The notes beneath the pieces are model-generated. The model did not search any database. It was given only the letters and a program-made list of their open reading frames with translations, and was not told where the DNA came from. Both the position numbers and the translations under genes were made by a program. DNA of 64,000 bases. Source: Boswellia sacra (taxonomy: Eukaryota > Streptophyta > Magnoliopsida > Sapindales > Burseraceae). Location of the stretch: NCBI GenBank assembly GCA_013180625.2, contig SNVD02014965.1, positions 186,001 to 250,000 of the forward strand, given 5' to 3'. Shown in pieces: positions 35,116-46,054 of this stretch (position 1 is the stretch's first letter; each line of letters opens with the position of its first letter).

Positions 35116-36261
35116 TTATTCAATTTGATACACACCTAATAGATTCCATGGAATGTCATAAAAATCTAACAAACTCTCATCTGCCTTGATTTTTACTAAA
35201 CTTTCCTTATAGTAATGAACAGAAATTGCAAGACAACCGTCTTCAAAAACGAAGCGTCCTAGATCCCTTACTTCATGGGTACTAAGATGGTAAAATAGTA
35301 GGTTACCAGAATCAGACTCCATAAACAATCCACTAGTATTCCAAATTCCAAGTGGCCACGTGATTTCTAGAATAGGTCCAATAGTTAATTGTTTGATCCA
35401 AATTCTTTCTTTCATCATCCACACGGGAAAATGACCAGTGTTCCAAACAAAACCTAATAAGGTGAGAAAGTCATTATACAACCCGAGAACTTCACCTGAG
35501 TATTTAGGAATACATATTGGCATCTCTATCTCTTGGAACTCCTCATCACTCATGTCAAATGAAAGGGTAATCCTGATGTTTAAATCTTTCGAATATGCCA
35601 ACCAATAAAAAATTCCATTCAAATATATGCCCTTACCATTATACCCTGGATGATAAGGACTAGGTTTGTTTAAAAATCTCCATGTATCAGTACTTAAGGT
35701 GTACACCGCAAAACGTGAAAATTCAGCTAAGAAGTCATTCTTCTCACTCTGAAAAGAGCGTATAAAAACTAACTTATATTCATTATTTGAACGGTCTAAT
35801 CCAAATCCAACGTTAAAATAATAAATCGTCTTTCGATGTGGAATATCAAGACCACATTTTGGAAGATTTCTATATTCTCTTGTAGCTAGGTTCCATAGAG
35901 TTATTCGTTTACTAGTGCATAAACAAAATATGCCATCAAAAGGACCAAAGATTTCACCACCCTTGGGCTTACATAGTTCTTGATGTGATAAATTTGCTAG
36001 TGTTTTGTCATTAAACAAACTCAAAGCACGTTTTCTACCATAGTAAGTAATAACATCATAGCAAACAATGAGATGAGGATTGTCATTGTTATAGTTTTTC
36101 ATGTGCTTGAAAATAAAATTAGGGTTCTTAACTAACGTATACCATAGTCTACAAACACACCTTAAACGCATCAAAGATTTCACGGGCAGCATTGCTAAAA
36201 TGTCTATCATCACATCTTCTGGAATATTGATGGATCCATATATCTCTTTTGAATGTGATGA
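35116..36261 (-). CDS. F-box protein D, SLF/SFB-like (main exon)
   Basis: The exon gives 381 codons, 382 aa with the inferred start codon from exon 1 at 39489-39487. It begins SSHSKEIYGSINIPEDVM. There is no ATG before the M of EDVMID, which already lies in the F-box, so an upstream start codon is needed for a complete domain. The F-box (about 14-57) has LAMLPVKSLMRLRCVCRLW. F-box-associated blocks include GPFDGIFCLC, RITLWNLATREYRNLPK, NVGFGLDRSNNEYKLVFIRS and WMMKERIWIKQLTIGP. It ends DIPWNLLGVYQIE, sharing the QIE tail with C and F. Likely an SCF adaptor. The acceptor is TTCTTTGAAG just 5' of the exon. D pairs divergently with E across 39490-40851. No frame damage. Confidence 0.87.
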   Translation of the reverse strand, partial: SSHSKEIYGSINIPEDVMIDILAMLPVKSLMRLRCVCRLWYTLVKNPNFIFKHMKNYNNDNPHLIVCYDVITYYGRKRALSLFNDKTLANLSHQELCKPKGGEIFGPFDGIFCLCTSKRITLWNLATREYRNLPKCGLDIPHRKTIYYFNVGFGLDRSNNEYKLVFIRSFQSEKNDFLAEFSRFAVYTLSTDTWRFLNKPSPYHPGYNGKGIYLNGIFYWLAYSKDLNIRITLSFDMSDEEFQEIEMPICIPKYSGEVLGLYNDFLTLLGFVWNTGHFPVWMMKERIWIKQLTIGPILEITWPLGIWNTSGLFMESDSGNLLFYHLSTHEVRDLGRFVFEDGCLAISVHYYKESLVKIKADESLLDFYDIPWNLLGVYQIE

Positions 36262-36565
36262 CTTCAAAGAAGAAATATAGCAAGCAATATCAGTAGAAAA
36301 TCTTTGATACTGATTTACAATATTCTTAGTAAATATATATTAATTCATAATTGGACCATAATTTCACTTTTATTCTAGGAACAACAGACCGTGATATATC
36401 AGTTAAATAATGTAGTTCCAATGGAAACGATCAACAAGAGGGGGAGAAAATAAACTAACACTCCCATGAAGCAAGACTTCGATCCCCCTTACTGGATAGT
36501 GGCATGACACCTAATTTTTAACACATTAGTTATATACTTGATTGCTTTCATAATCAATTTGCTTA

Positions 36566-37850
36566 TAGGATAATATCATAAATCACCCCTAAAGTTTAGC
36601 TAATTATCATGCGGAAAGCCTCTTATGTAAATATATCAGCGCCGTCCCTAACGTTTGCGTTTAAGTTTCATCCAGGTCCACCCAACAGATTCCGTTAGAT
36701 TTCAAATTAACGTTTTGGGGTATTTTAGTAAAATTACATAATTTTATATGGGATAATATCATAAATCACCCTTGAAGTTCAGCTAATTATCATGCGGAAA
36801 GTCTCTTATGTAAATATATCAATGCAGTCCCTAACGTTTGCGTTTACGCTTCATCCAGGTCCAGCCAACAAATTCTACTAGCTTTCAAATTAACATTTTG
36901 GGGTATTTTAGTAAAATGACATAATTTCATATCAGTAAACGTAAAACTAACCCTTGAATTTTCTTTTCTAAAATATTCATTTCATATCACACAAGCATCA
37001 CCATCCATAACCACCATAGCCACTATCACCACCATCAAATTCATTTAAATAAAAAAATATACGTCATAAGACTCCACCATGATAGCATTGAATTTTCCTC
37101 CACCATCAACATCCACCATCTCAACTTAATCACAAAGCTATTAAAAAAAAAGAATCAAATATTCAAAATTAAATCCAGATTATTTCAACAATTATGTTTA
37201 AAAAAATTATGCAAAAACTCTAAAACCCAAAACTAGCATGCTTTTCTTTCTCCTCACTAACTTCTTTAAAAATTTTCTCAACCTAAGAAAACATTCACAG
37301 ACACTACGTATTGAAATGAAGCAACAAAAATAAAGACAAGAAAATTCTCAAACTGAAATTTTATAAAGAACCAGTAGCCAGCCAAAGCTATGTTTGGAGA
37401 TTGAGAGGTTGGGGTGAGAGAGGTAGCTGTGGGTGTGAAAAGGGATTGGATTTTCAGTTGCGAAAAAAAAAGAAAGAAGAAAGGATATAAAAGTAAGGGT
37501 AAAATGGTATTTTTAATTTTTTTCTCAGTTTCTACACAAACGGAATCTATTGGCTGGACTTGGATGAAGCTTAAACGCAAACGTTAGGGACCGTGCTGAT
37601 ATATATACATAAGAGGCTTTTTGCATGATAATTGGCTAAACTTCAGGGGTGGTTAATGATATTATCCCATATGAATTATGTAATTTTACTAAAATAACCC
37701 AAAACGTTAATTTGAAAACTAACGGAATCTGTTGGCTGGACCTGGATGAAGCTTAAACGTAAACATTAGGGACCGCGTTGATATATTTACATAAGAGGCT
37801 TTCCGCATGATAATTAGCTAAACTTTAGGGGTGGTTTATGATATTATCCC
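36566..37850. mobile_element. Mutator-like element with tandemly doubled TIRs
   Basis: Both ends carry two tandem copies of a roughly 175-bp terminal repeat: left at about 36568 and 36751, right (inverted) ending at about 37668 and 37850. Each copy has GGATAATATCATAAATCACC or a close variant and TAATTATCATGCGGAAAG. The 9-bp duplication ATTTGCTTA occurs at 36557-36565 and 37851-37859. The uninterrupted site is visible in the related blocks near 15113 and 49918. The interior (36.96-37.5 kb) is noncoding or possibly captured. No transposase. Confidence 0.85.
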
Positions 37851-37989
37851 ATTTGCTTACTAATGGCTAATAATATGAATATCTTTGGTGATGTGTGACG
37901 GAATTATAGTCAATTTTCTTAGAAATATTTCTTACACATATTTAATATGTCGAACTATCTTCTACTAGATTTTATCTGTCATCTCTTTC

Positions 37990-38854
37990 CATGGGTGGAT
38001 CCAGGATTTTTTTTCTAGGTCAGGCTAAAGTTAATTAGGGGAACCGTACGAGAAAATTCTATTAATAAGAAATTAAAATTTCAAAAATATATTAAAATGT
38101 TTCTAAAGTATATAATATTTTACCCATTTTATTCCATCACAATTAATTTACCAAAACCCAAAAATAATACATTAAAACTAATTCTTAAAATTAAAACCTA
38201 ATGTCTATGATAAAAGCCTAACTCAAATTAAATACTTCATTTTCAAATTATAATCTCTAATAACTTACACTATACAATATTCGATATCAAAATCATTTTA
38301 TTAAAATTAATGAAATAATACATGAAATTAATTATTAAAACCTACAAATCAAATCTTCTTTATAAAACCCTAACTCAAATCAAATACTTGAAAATTTAAA
38401 AAAAAAATTCTAATATCTTGCACAATATACTATATAACAATTTTTTTATCAAACTGATCATATCATATGTTAAAATTAAATATCTAGAAATCCACATGTT
38501 AAAATAATTACATAAAATAAATAGTTACATTAAAGGCTTGAATAAGATAGAAGCTTTAGTCGTCTAGGTAAAACTCACCTTTTAATAGCCATTTTTTTAA
38601 GTGATAAAATGAGATATTAAAGAAGAAAATATTAAAAAAAATTACAAAAAGTTGGATTGGTTGAGTTTTGGGAAAGCTACAATTTGGGGAAGAGTTAGAA
38701 ATCTTATAAAGTGGTGAAGTAAACTTTTGAAGAATTATAAATCATTTTACTCATTATTTATTTTAAGGGCGTTTTTGAATAATATTAGAACTTTGTGATT
38801 TTTTAATTAAAAAAAAACCCAGCCCAGGCTAGCCCAACTGTATATGCGCCTCTG
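37990..38854. mobile_element. Non-autonomous hAT element in intron of gene D
   Basis: The element is flanked by exact 8-bp duplications TCTCTTTC (37982-37989 and 38855-38862). The ends are related inverted repeats: CATGGGTGGATCCAG on the left; CAGAGGCGCATATACAG for the reversed right end. No transposase is encoded and the interior is AT-rich. hAT is inferred from the 8-bp duplication and the CAGAGGCG-type end. Confidence 0.75.
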
Positions 38855-39486
38855 TCTCTTTCTCACAATTAAACTTATTGTCTTACCATATTTAATCTGT
38901 CGAACTATATACTACTAGATTTTATCCCTCATTTCTTTCTTACAACTACGACTTATTGTCTTACTCCACTAGAAGTTGTTACTACGCTTATTGAAAGCAG
39001 GTCGAAGAAGATATATCCTATTGTCTAACCTTTCAGATTTTACATTTCTTGCTTATAAATTCTGAAGTGTGTTACGTTGATTATGATTATAATTTATAAA
39101 TGCCCTAAATCGATACATGCTAGAAAGATTCACCTTTACAAGCGTATCAATACAAAACATAAAATCAAATAAAATCTAAATGAAATCATATATTACGTGG
39201 CGTCGCTGTGATTGATTTAAAAACAGGAAATAAAGAGATGCTACATAAATCTTTCCTACCGAGTCCCAAAATGTGGCATTCACCAGATTGAAGCCACAAA
39301 ATACTTTGTTAGCAGTGAACAAAAGAGACTACTCCTTACAATATGCATTTGCGCAGACTGGTACAATACTGACAATGTGAATTCTCTTATTGAAATAAAA
39401 TAAAAATAAAAGTTATGATTTTGCTTGTGATTATTGGTCAAGAATGAAAGACAAATAAAAAGTAAGAGAAAGAGAAGGAATCATAC

Positions 39487-39710
39487 CATATCTCGCTTGT
39501 GATTTAATGGATAGTTGCAATCATGCGAAGATTTAAGAAGGAAGGTCCACCTTAAGGACGACTATTGTTATCTAGGAAAGTAAATCTGATGGAATTAGAG
39601 AAATTAGAATGAATTGGAAAAAAGAACAATCATGGATGACTCATAGTTTTGTAATTAATTAACCATATGAAACTAACTGCAAGAAATGTGGTCAGTTTGT
39701 GGTTCCAAAC
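39487..39710 (-). promoter_or_regulatory. Conserved 5' block and one-codon exon 1 of gene D
   Basis: On minus: CCATTAAATCACAAGCGAG, AT, ATG at 39489-39487, then GTATGATTCC. Further upstream the ACAAAACTATGAGTCATCC motif matches the other copies. I infer the start codon is provided here and spliced to 36261. Confidence 0.6.
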
Positions 39711-40851
39711 TAATCTTGAAAGTAAATTTGGTCAAAATTTTGAATAAGTTAAAAAAAAAAAAGAACAACCATGGATGAGTCGTAGTTTTGGAAATAACTA
39801 AAGAAAAAATTTATGATAATAGAAAAAAATCCCGACATTAATAAAGAAAACTTTAATTGTCTTCGATCAAAAGATAAAATCTTCACCTTTGATTTTGATA
39901 TCAATTGTTAAATGTTTTAACAATTTGCCTTAATTTTGTCTTGTTAATTGAACAAAATAGAATATATAGTCAATAAATTTTAAATCATCATGCAATGATA
40001 CCAATTGTCAATTAAAAAAGTCAGATATGAATTTATAATTTTTGTGTATAATTATTCTTAATTTGAGAAATTATATTAAAAATAATATAATTTAGATTAT
40101 TGTTTAACATTCTAAATTAAATTTACAATTTACAATTTTAATTTATAAGTAGAATACTCATCCATTATATTTATATTATGTTTACAAGTATATCACTTTT
40201 AAAATGATTATGTTGCATATTTGGAAAATCATATTGATTTACATTACATATTTAAATTATATTTAAAAATTAATTCTACATTAAATTTACCACAAGTCAT
40301 AATTTATTAGTATAATGTTGTTCAATGAAGTTTGGGTTTTATAGCTTAATATTTTGATTAAAATTCTTAATACGTATCTATAACTATTGATTTACCTCAG
40401 TCTAATTGTTAAAATGTTATTGAGTTGATATCAAGTATAACTATTTTTAATTTTCTTTCACAACCGCTGGTTTATAGTAAATCAACAGTTATAGATGAGT
40501 AAAAGAATTTAAATTTAAAAAAATAATTTATAATGATATATATTTGTTTGATGATCGGATGAGTACCTAAATCATCATAGTTTGTGTCGAATTTTTTAAA
40601 TTGTCTTTTTGTGTCAATCTTTCTATTTTATTTTATATATTGGTGGTGGCAATTACTTTCTGATCAGGTTTTGACCACATCTCTTCGGTCAATCTAGTTA
40701 CAAAATCATGGGCCATCCTTTATTTGACTTTTCATTTCTTGCGATTTTTCTAATGATACCAGGTCGACTTTCAAGATCAGAATATCATTCCAATCAACTT
40801 CCGTCATTTTTTATCATTCATAGGATCCTTGCAACTATCAACTAAATCATA
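39490..40851. promoter_or_regulatory. Divergent promoter region between genes D and E
   Basis: The 1.36-kb interval separates the D (minus) and E (plus) start-codon exons. It has no coding frames. Its sequence parallels 15883-17058 between C and G, so the bidirectional layout predates the duplication. Shared regulation of both genes is an inference from this architecture. Confidence 0.5.
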
Positions 40852-40854
40852 ATG
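40665..40854 (+). promoter_or_regulatory. 5' block and one-codon exon 1 of gene E
   Basis: TTGACCACATCTCTTCGGTC, then ACAAAATCATGGGCCATCC, then CAACTATCAACTAAATCATA, and ATG at 40852-40854 followed by GTATGATTC. A TAA precedes the ATG in frame. Near-identical to the block of pseudogene G. Confidence 0.6.
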
Positions 40855-41656
40855 GTATGATTCTTTTTCCTCTCTCTTTTCCCCTTTCCTGCATGCGATG
40901 ACTTCACAAGCAAAGAGTTTACAATATTTATTTCAGAAACGTCATAATGCACAACTACATGAAATTTCTTTCTGCAAGTGCACTATATCATTATTCTATG
41001 ACTTCACCTTCTGAAATTTCTCTCTGATGGGCTAGTATTCCGACATTTAAGAAAAATTATATTTGATATATAAACAATTAATCTGTCCTGTTAAGACCTT
41101 AATTTATATCATCTTCAAAGGGCATTTGCACGTTGATGTTCGAGAACCACGTGAGAGTTTGGTATGCAGAGCTTTAATTTAAAGTTTCAAAAAAAAAAGT
41201 AGCTTATTAATGCTATGTAAAATCTGATAATGAAGGTCATAGCATTCATTTAATATCAATTATATTTTGCAGATTGTAGAAATAGATATTTATACGATTA
41301 AGAGATAGGGACCATGGAATTACTTTGATTTGGTGTACGAGAAATTGCAATTGGCAAAAGCTTAAATTGTTAAAGTTTAATAATGAGTATCTTCAAAAAT
41401 ATGGTGTTCAAAACAGTTCTTGGGATGCTTACACTCTTACTCTATTAAATAATAATTAGTCGTTTTCACATTTTTAGTCTCAATTAATTTGTATAGTAAT
41501 CTTGTTGGTCGTTCTAATTTTGATGGGAATACTTCGTATCTACATTTGGTTTATTGTTTTAAGTTATAAATATATTGATATGAAGAATATTATAAATAAG
41601 TATATATTTAAGATTTTGCATCTGTGTTGTTAAATGATTTTTTTTTTTTTTTGAAG
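40855..41656 (+). other. Inferred first intron of gene E
   Basis: It starts GTATGATTC and ends in a run of T followed by TTGAAG. It is alignable with G's intron. No coding content. Confidence 0.55.
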
Positions 41657-42790
41657 TCGTCACCTTCAAAAGAAATTTATGGATCTGTCCTTATGCTAGA
41701 AGATTTGATGGAAGAAATTTTATCAAAGTTATCAGTCAAATCTTTGATTCGATTTAGGTGCGTTTGCAAGCTATGGTATGCTTTGGTTAAGAGTCCTAAT
41801 TTTATATCCAAGCACCACAAAAACTATAATGATGAAAATACTGATCTCATTATAAGCTATGAGCTTATCGACGACTACGGGCGAAGATGTGCATTGAGTT
41901 TGTTTCATGATAAAACACTAACAAATTTATCGTTTGAAGATTTTCAAACACCCAAGACTGGTACCCTTTATGGTCCTTACGAAGGAATATTTTGTTTATG
42001 CAAGAACAATCGAGTAACTCTTTGGAACCCAGCTACAAGAGAATACAGAAATCTTCCAAAATGTAATATTGACCTCCCACCTCATAAATCGTTGGAATAT
42101 ATTAATGTTGTATTTGGATTAGATCCAATAAGTAATGACTATAAGTTAGTTCTTACACGCACATTTTGGGATGACGAGTGGCTTTGCTTATGTGATTTAA
42201 CCGTCGCTGTGTACACCTTAAGTAATGATACTTGGAGATTTTTAAAAGAAAATGAGTGCAATCCTTATCATTTGATGTGTAATGAGGGTACATACTTGAA
42301 TGGAGTCTTTTATTGGCTGACATACGAGGAAAAACATTATAGCAGAATCATTGTTTCATTTCATATGAATAATGAAAAGTTTCAAGAGATACCGATGCCA
42401 AACGTTCCTGATTTATCAAGTGAAGCTCTTGGGTTATTTAATGATTCTCTTACCATGTTAATACTAGATTGGAGCAATTACTATGTTGACATGTGGACGA
42501 TGAAGGATAATATTTGGATCAAACAATTAACTGTTGGACCTGTTTTAGGAGTCAGGTATCCTGTTGGATTTTGGAAGAATAATGGACTGTTTCTGGAGAC
42601 AAAGGATGGTATGCTACTGTTATACGATCTTAGATCCAATGAAGTGAGGGACCTTGGACCTCATATCGATGGTGGGTCTACAACTGGAATTTCTCTTCAT
42701 TGCTACAAGGAAAGCTTTGCCAGAATCAAGGGAGATGACAGTTTGTTTGAATTTTTTGACATTCCATGGCATGTATTAGGTGTATATTAG
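41657..42790 (+). CDS. F-box protein E, SLF/SFB-like (main exon)
   Basis: The exon supplies 377 codons, 378 aa with the inferred start codon from exon 1. It begins SSPSKEIYGSVLMLEDLM. The F-box (about 14-57) has LSKLSVKSLIRFRCVCKLW. F-box-associated blocks include GPYEGIFCLCKNNRVTLWN, REYRNLPKCNIDLPPHKS, FGLDPISNDYKLVLTRTFW and WTMKDNIWIKQLTVGPVLG; the end is DIPWHVLGVY. A frame also runs back to an ATG at 41624, but those residues are encoded by the T-tract of the splice acceptor (LLNDFFFFLK), so I reject that start. Its closest relative here is pseudogene G; its divergent neighbour is D. Likely role: SCF substrate adaptor, substrate unknown. The frame is intact. Confidence 0.87.
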   Translation, partial: SSPSKEIYGSVLMLEDLMEEILSKLSVKSLIRFRCVCKLWYALVKSPNFISKHHKNYNDENTDLIISYELIDDYGRRCALSLFHDKTLTNLSFEDFQTPKTGTLYGPYEGIFCLCKNNRVTLWNPATREYRNLPKCNIDLPPHKSLEYINVVFGLDPISNDYKLVLTRTFWDDEWLCLCDLTVAVYTLSNDTWRFLKENECNPYHLMCNEGTYLNGVFYWLTYEEKHYSRIIVSFHMNNEKFQEIPMPNVPDLSSEALGLFNDSLTMLILDWSNYYVDMWTMKDNIWIKQLTVGPVLGVRYPVGFWKNNGLFLETKDGMLLLYDLRSNEVRDLGPHIDGGSTTGISLHCYKESFARIKGDDSLFEFFDIPWHVLGVY

Positions 42791-42907
42791 ATGGATATGG
42801 ATTCTGATTGAAGAAAAACTCAGACCATTCAGCCTTTCTGTAGATTAGATAAATCATCTTTTACACCTCCTATGGTGATTTAAATGAAACAGAAAATCTG
42901 CGATGAG

Positions 42908-42952
<45 letters not shown>

Positions 42953-44006
42953 AGAAAAAAGGGTAATGAGGTCTTAGTCTTGTATGTGGCAGTGATGCAA
43001 TAGCGTAAGATAAATGCGGTATTGCAGAGTACTGAAGATTCTTTAATTTTTAAAATAGAACAATTAGCTATCTTTATCTCTAATCGGCACATCTTTTCGC
43101 CCCTTTTAGTAACCGATGTTTCATATAATAACATGTTGACACCGTGAAAATTTTAAACTGACATAAAATCTTCAATGAAAATACTACCTTACCCTTATTT
43201 ATTTTAAATAAAAATATATGTTTAATAACAGTAAAAATTTTATTCTACGTTAATTTGAAATAATAAACATATTAATATATATATATAAACAGTAAAAATA
43301 TTTAAAATTGTAATTCTACCTTCTAATTCCCTCTCCAACGACACTTCACTCTCTTTCTCCGTCGAACTACCACCGTCGCAACCCCCAAAACCACCCCATA
43401 ACTCCTTCAAATCGTTGGCCCAACTCCCTCAAACCAAACCCCAAGAAGACACCCTCCAAACCCCATCAGAAAGCTCATAGACACCGCCCATGTCCCTTCT
43501 ACACCCAACAACAACCCTCTTTCTCCACCATATTTCGCCTTCCCAACAAACTCTATCCACCTCGGCCTTCATCTACAAACTCAAATCCACCTCATTTAAC
43601 GCAAATCCAAGAAAACAAAGTCGCAGACTCAGGATGTTCGGAACAATCTAGCCAAGAATAGTGTAATGATTTGATGATGTTGGAAAGAGATTGAGATTAA
43701 GGCTGGATGCAGCTTTGTTGGGTTGAACACCATTGTTGAAAGAGATACAGAAAGAAGAGGATAAGATAGAAGAAGTGAGAAAAAAATATTAGATATATGT
43801 TTTTTTTAATTTTTATTAAATATAAACTTTTTGATTAATTTTTAAGTTTACTGCCATGTGTCGGTGTCTAATAACTTTAGATAAGATTTTTTTCTAGTTT
43901 TTTAATATTTTAATGTGTGAAAGTACCAGGCTACCCTCACACCGTTTCGCATTACAAAAGATTTATGAATATGGGCGGTCAATAAACAATTGGGAGCAGA
44001 GTTTAG
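42791..44006. other. 3' flank of gene E, TA microsatellite and a C-rich stretch
   Basis: After the microsatellite, 43320-43680 is C-rich and resembles coding or leader sequence of unknown origin within AT-rich DNA, possibly transposon-borne. I could not define inverted ends or a target duplication. No gene is called. Confidence 0.45.
42909..42959. repeat. TA microsatellite
   Basis: An uninterrupted run of about 25 TA units shortly after the stop of gene E. Confidence 0.95.
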
Positions 44007-44015
44007 TAGTTAATT

Positions 44016-45959
44016 GAGAAAATTGAAAAAATAGATACTATTAGGAGAATTAAATAAAATATAGATACAAGAAGAAAAATTTTTATGTCATAGACACTTT
44101 CTTCATCAAATGATTAAAATACTCTTAAAAATTTAATTTATTCCTAAAGTGTTTATTTCTGTCTTTCGGGACTGAGAGACATATATTTCTAAAACCCCTC
44201 GACACTCTGTTTGACTCAATCCGACACGACCATCCTTGAGGATAAAAGCAAGATGACGCAGAGAGAAGCAAGAACCGACACTCGGGTAAGTATTTTCGTC
44301 GGTTTTTTCGTAGTTTTAGTAATCTTTTTTGTTGTTTTCTGGATCGTTTGATTTGGACTAGATTTTAAGGATTTTTAATTAGGGATTTGAGTTTCTGACA
44401 ATTTTTGAACTTATTTTGTGTTTATGCGGCTAAATGAAGTGTTATTAGTTGTTTTTGTGGTTTGATGTGTATGAAAACGGTGGAAAGTGACGGTTTTTGT
44501 CGCGACGAAGACGATGAAGAGTGTCGATTTTCGTTCGACATAGCTCGACACATGACACCTTTGTGTTGAGTCATGTCGGATGCACGAACCGACACTCGAC
44601 ATCATGGAATTTTCGAAGACATCGAGTGTCGGTTTCGTGGAAATCGACATATCGATGTCTCGAATAATGTATCCAACACTCGACATCTCTCTAGGGAATG
44701 TCGAGTGTCGGTTTTATGTAAGATGACCTGATGCCGAGTGTCGGATGAAAGTGAAAACAATTATGTCAGGTGTCGGATACATCACCCAACTAGTCGAGTG
44801 TCGAATTCTAAACTCATGTTATGCTTACGAAGATCCCAACCCATTTCAGTACTAATACAGTCAACCAACTCATTATAGGTAGCACACCTATAAATTATCA
44901 ATGACTTCGCCCTCCCACCGGTGTACAAATAACCACCATTCTCTTACATAGTCCAAAAGCCATTGTATAGAATAAGTATGCGTAAAGTTTCCATTTCCTG
45001 CATGATAGAGACATCATATAAGGTCCGTGGACAAAAAATCATTACGAAATTGCTTACAAAAATCACAAAAATGAGATTTCTGCCCAAACACTCGACGTAA
45101 CTCGATGTTAAACACTCGATGCTTGACACTAGAACAAGCTCGACACACGACTTTTAACGCTGGACAAACATACTCGACACACGAACTCGACGAAATTTAC
45201 ATCCCACAACCGACATGTTCGACACTCCACTTGACGCACAAACTCAAACTCGACACATGACTCTCGACGCTTGACTAACTCGACATACATACTCGACACA
45301 TGAACTCGACGAAATTTACATCCAACAACTGACACGTTCGACACTCCACTCGACGCACAAACTCGACACTCGATCGTAGACTCAACACTCAACATTACAC
45401 TCCGACACGTCGAGAGCCGATCCGACGCATCGAGCGATGTCGTTCGATAAATCGCGTCTTCTTCCCTGTCGACTGCGACACCAGATTTTCTCAAACGATT
45501 GACAATTTCCAGCAAATTTTTACAAAAATCGCACTATCTTTAACCTTAGTTCACATACATATCCCTATTTTAAGTTTCATAATGCGGTTGACAGTTGCCA
45601 AAACAATAAATAACGAGAATATTACAACCTACTGAAATTTTCATGCCATTTAGAGAGAGATTAAGAAAAGCTTTTCTTATCTTGTTACTCAGCTTCAGCT
45701 GTTGAAGATTGTTTCGGACAGTGCAGCTGTTGAAGATTGTTTCGGACAGTGCAGCTGTTGAAGATTGTTGAAGATTTGTTATTGATCGTGTGTGTGATAT
45801 TGATATTGTTTCCTTTCCTTCTTCTTTGTTTTCTAAATTCAATTACATAAGGGTATTTTAGTCATTTGGTGAGGAAAGTGTCTATGGCATGAAAATTTTT
45901 CATGTTGTGTCTATATTTCATTTAAGTCCCCTAATAGTGTTGATTTTTTCAATTTTCCC
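44016..45959. mobile_element. Mutator-like element with unusual CGACACTCGA-rich interior
   Basis: The terminal inverted repeats are about 110 bp (left from 44016, right ending 45959), sharing GAAAATTGAAAAAAT and ATAGACACTTTC segments. Near-identical 9-bp duplications TAGTTAATT and TAGATAATT lie at 44007-44015 and 45960-45968. The interior (44.2-45.5 kb) is dense in TCGACAC/GTGTCGA motifs and includes a tandem duplication of about 115-120 bp near 45.13-45.37 kb. No transposase frame; non-autonomous. Confidence 0.8.
45130..45375. repeat. Tandem duplication of CTCGACAC-rich unit
   Basis: Two adjacent units of about 115-120 bp share CTCGACGAAATTTACATCC, ACGTTCGACACTCCACT (or ATGTTCGACACTCCACT) and GACGCACAAACTC. 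Part of the Mutator-like element's interior. The minus-strand 128-residue frame over it is Ser/Arg/Val/Cys-rich because of the repeat. Confidence 0.75.
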
Positions 45960-46054
45960 TAGATAATTTCCTATCTTTATCTGTTTTATCGTTTCGGAAA
46001 TGAGTGAGATTATAGATCCATGGATCAATCCTTTATGTGTTTTATATTGTCATA

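Larger units (their letters stand above)
36262..39486 (-). other. Inferred first intron of gene D, enlarged by transposons
   Basis: It starts (minus) GTATGATTCC and ends TTTGAAG. At 3.2 kb it is far longer than E's 0.8 kb; about 2.15 kb is due to the two elements at 36566-37850 and 37990-38854. The rest aligns with the corresponding intervals of C and F. Confidence 0.5.

Noticed and set aside
41624..41656. ATG at 41624 as start of gene E
   Set aside because: It adds residues encoded by the poly-T splice tract that no paralogue conserves; the upstream start-codon exon explains the data better.
43137..43960. C-rich segment as a further Mutator-like element
   Set aside because: Candidate ends do not form convincing inverted repeats and no target duplication was found.
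45129..45515. 128-aa Val/Ser/Arg/Cys-rich minus frame
   Set aside because: It translates the CGACACTCGA-rich repeat interior of a Mutator-like element.
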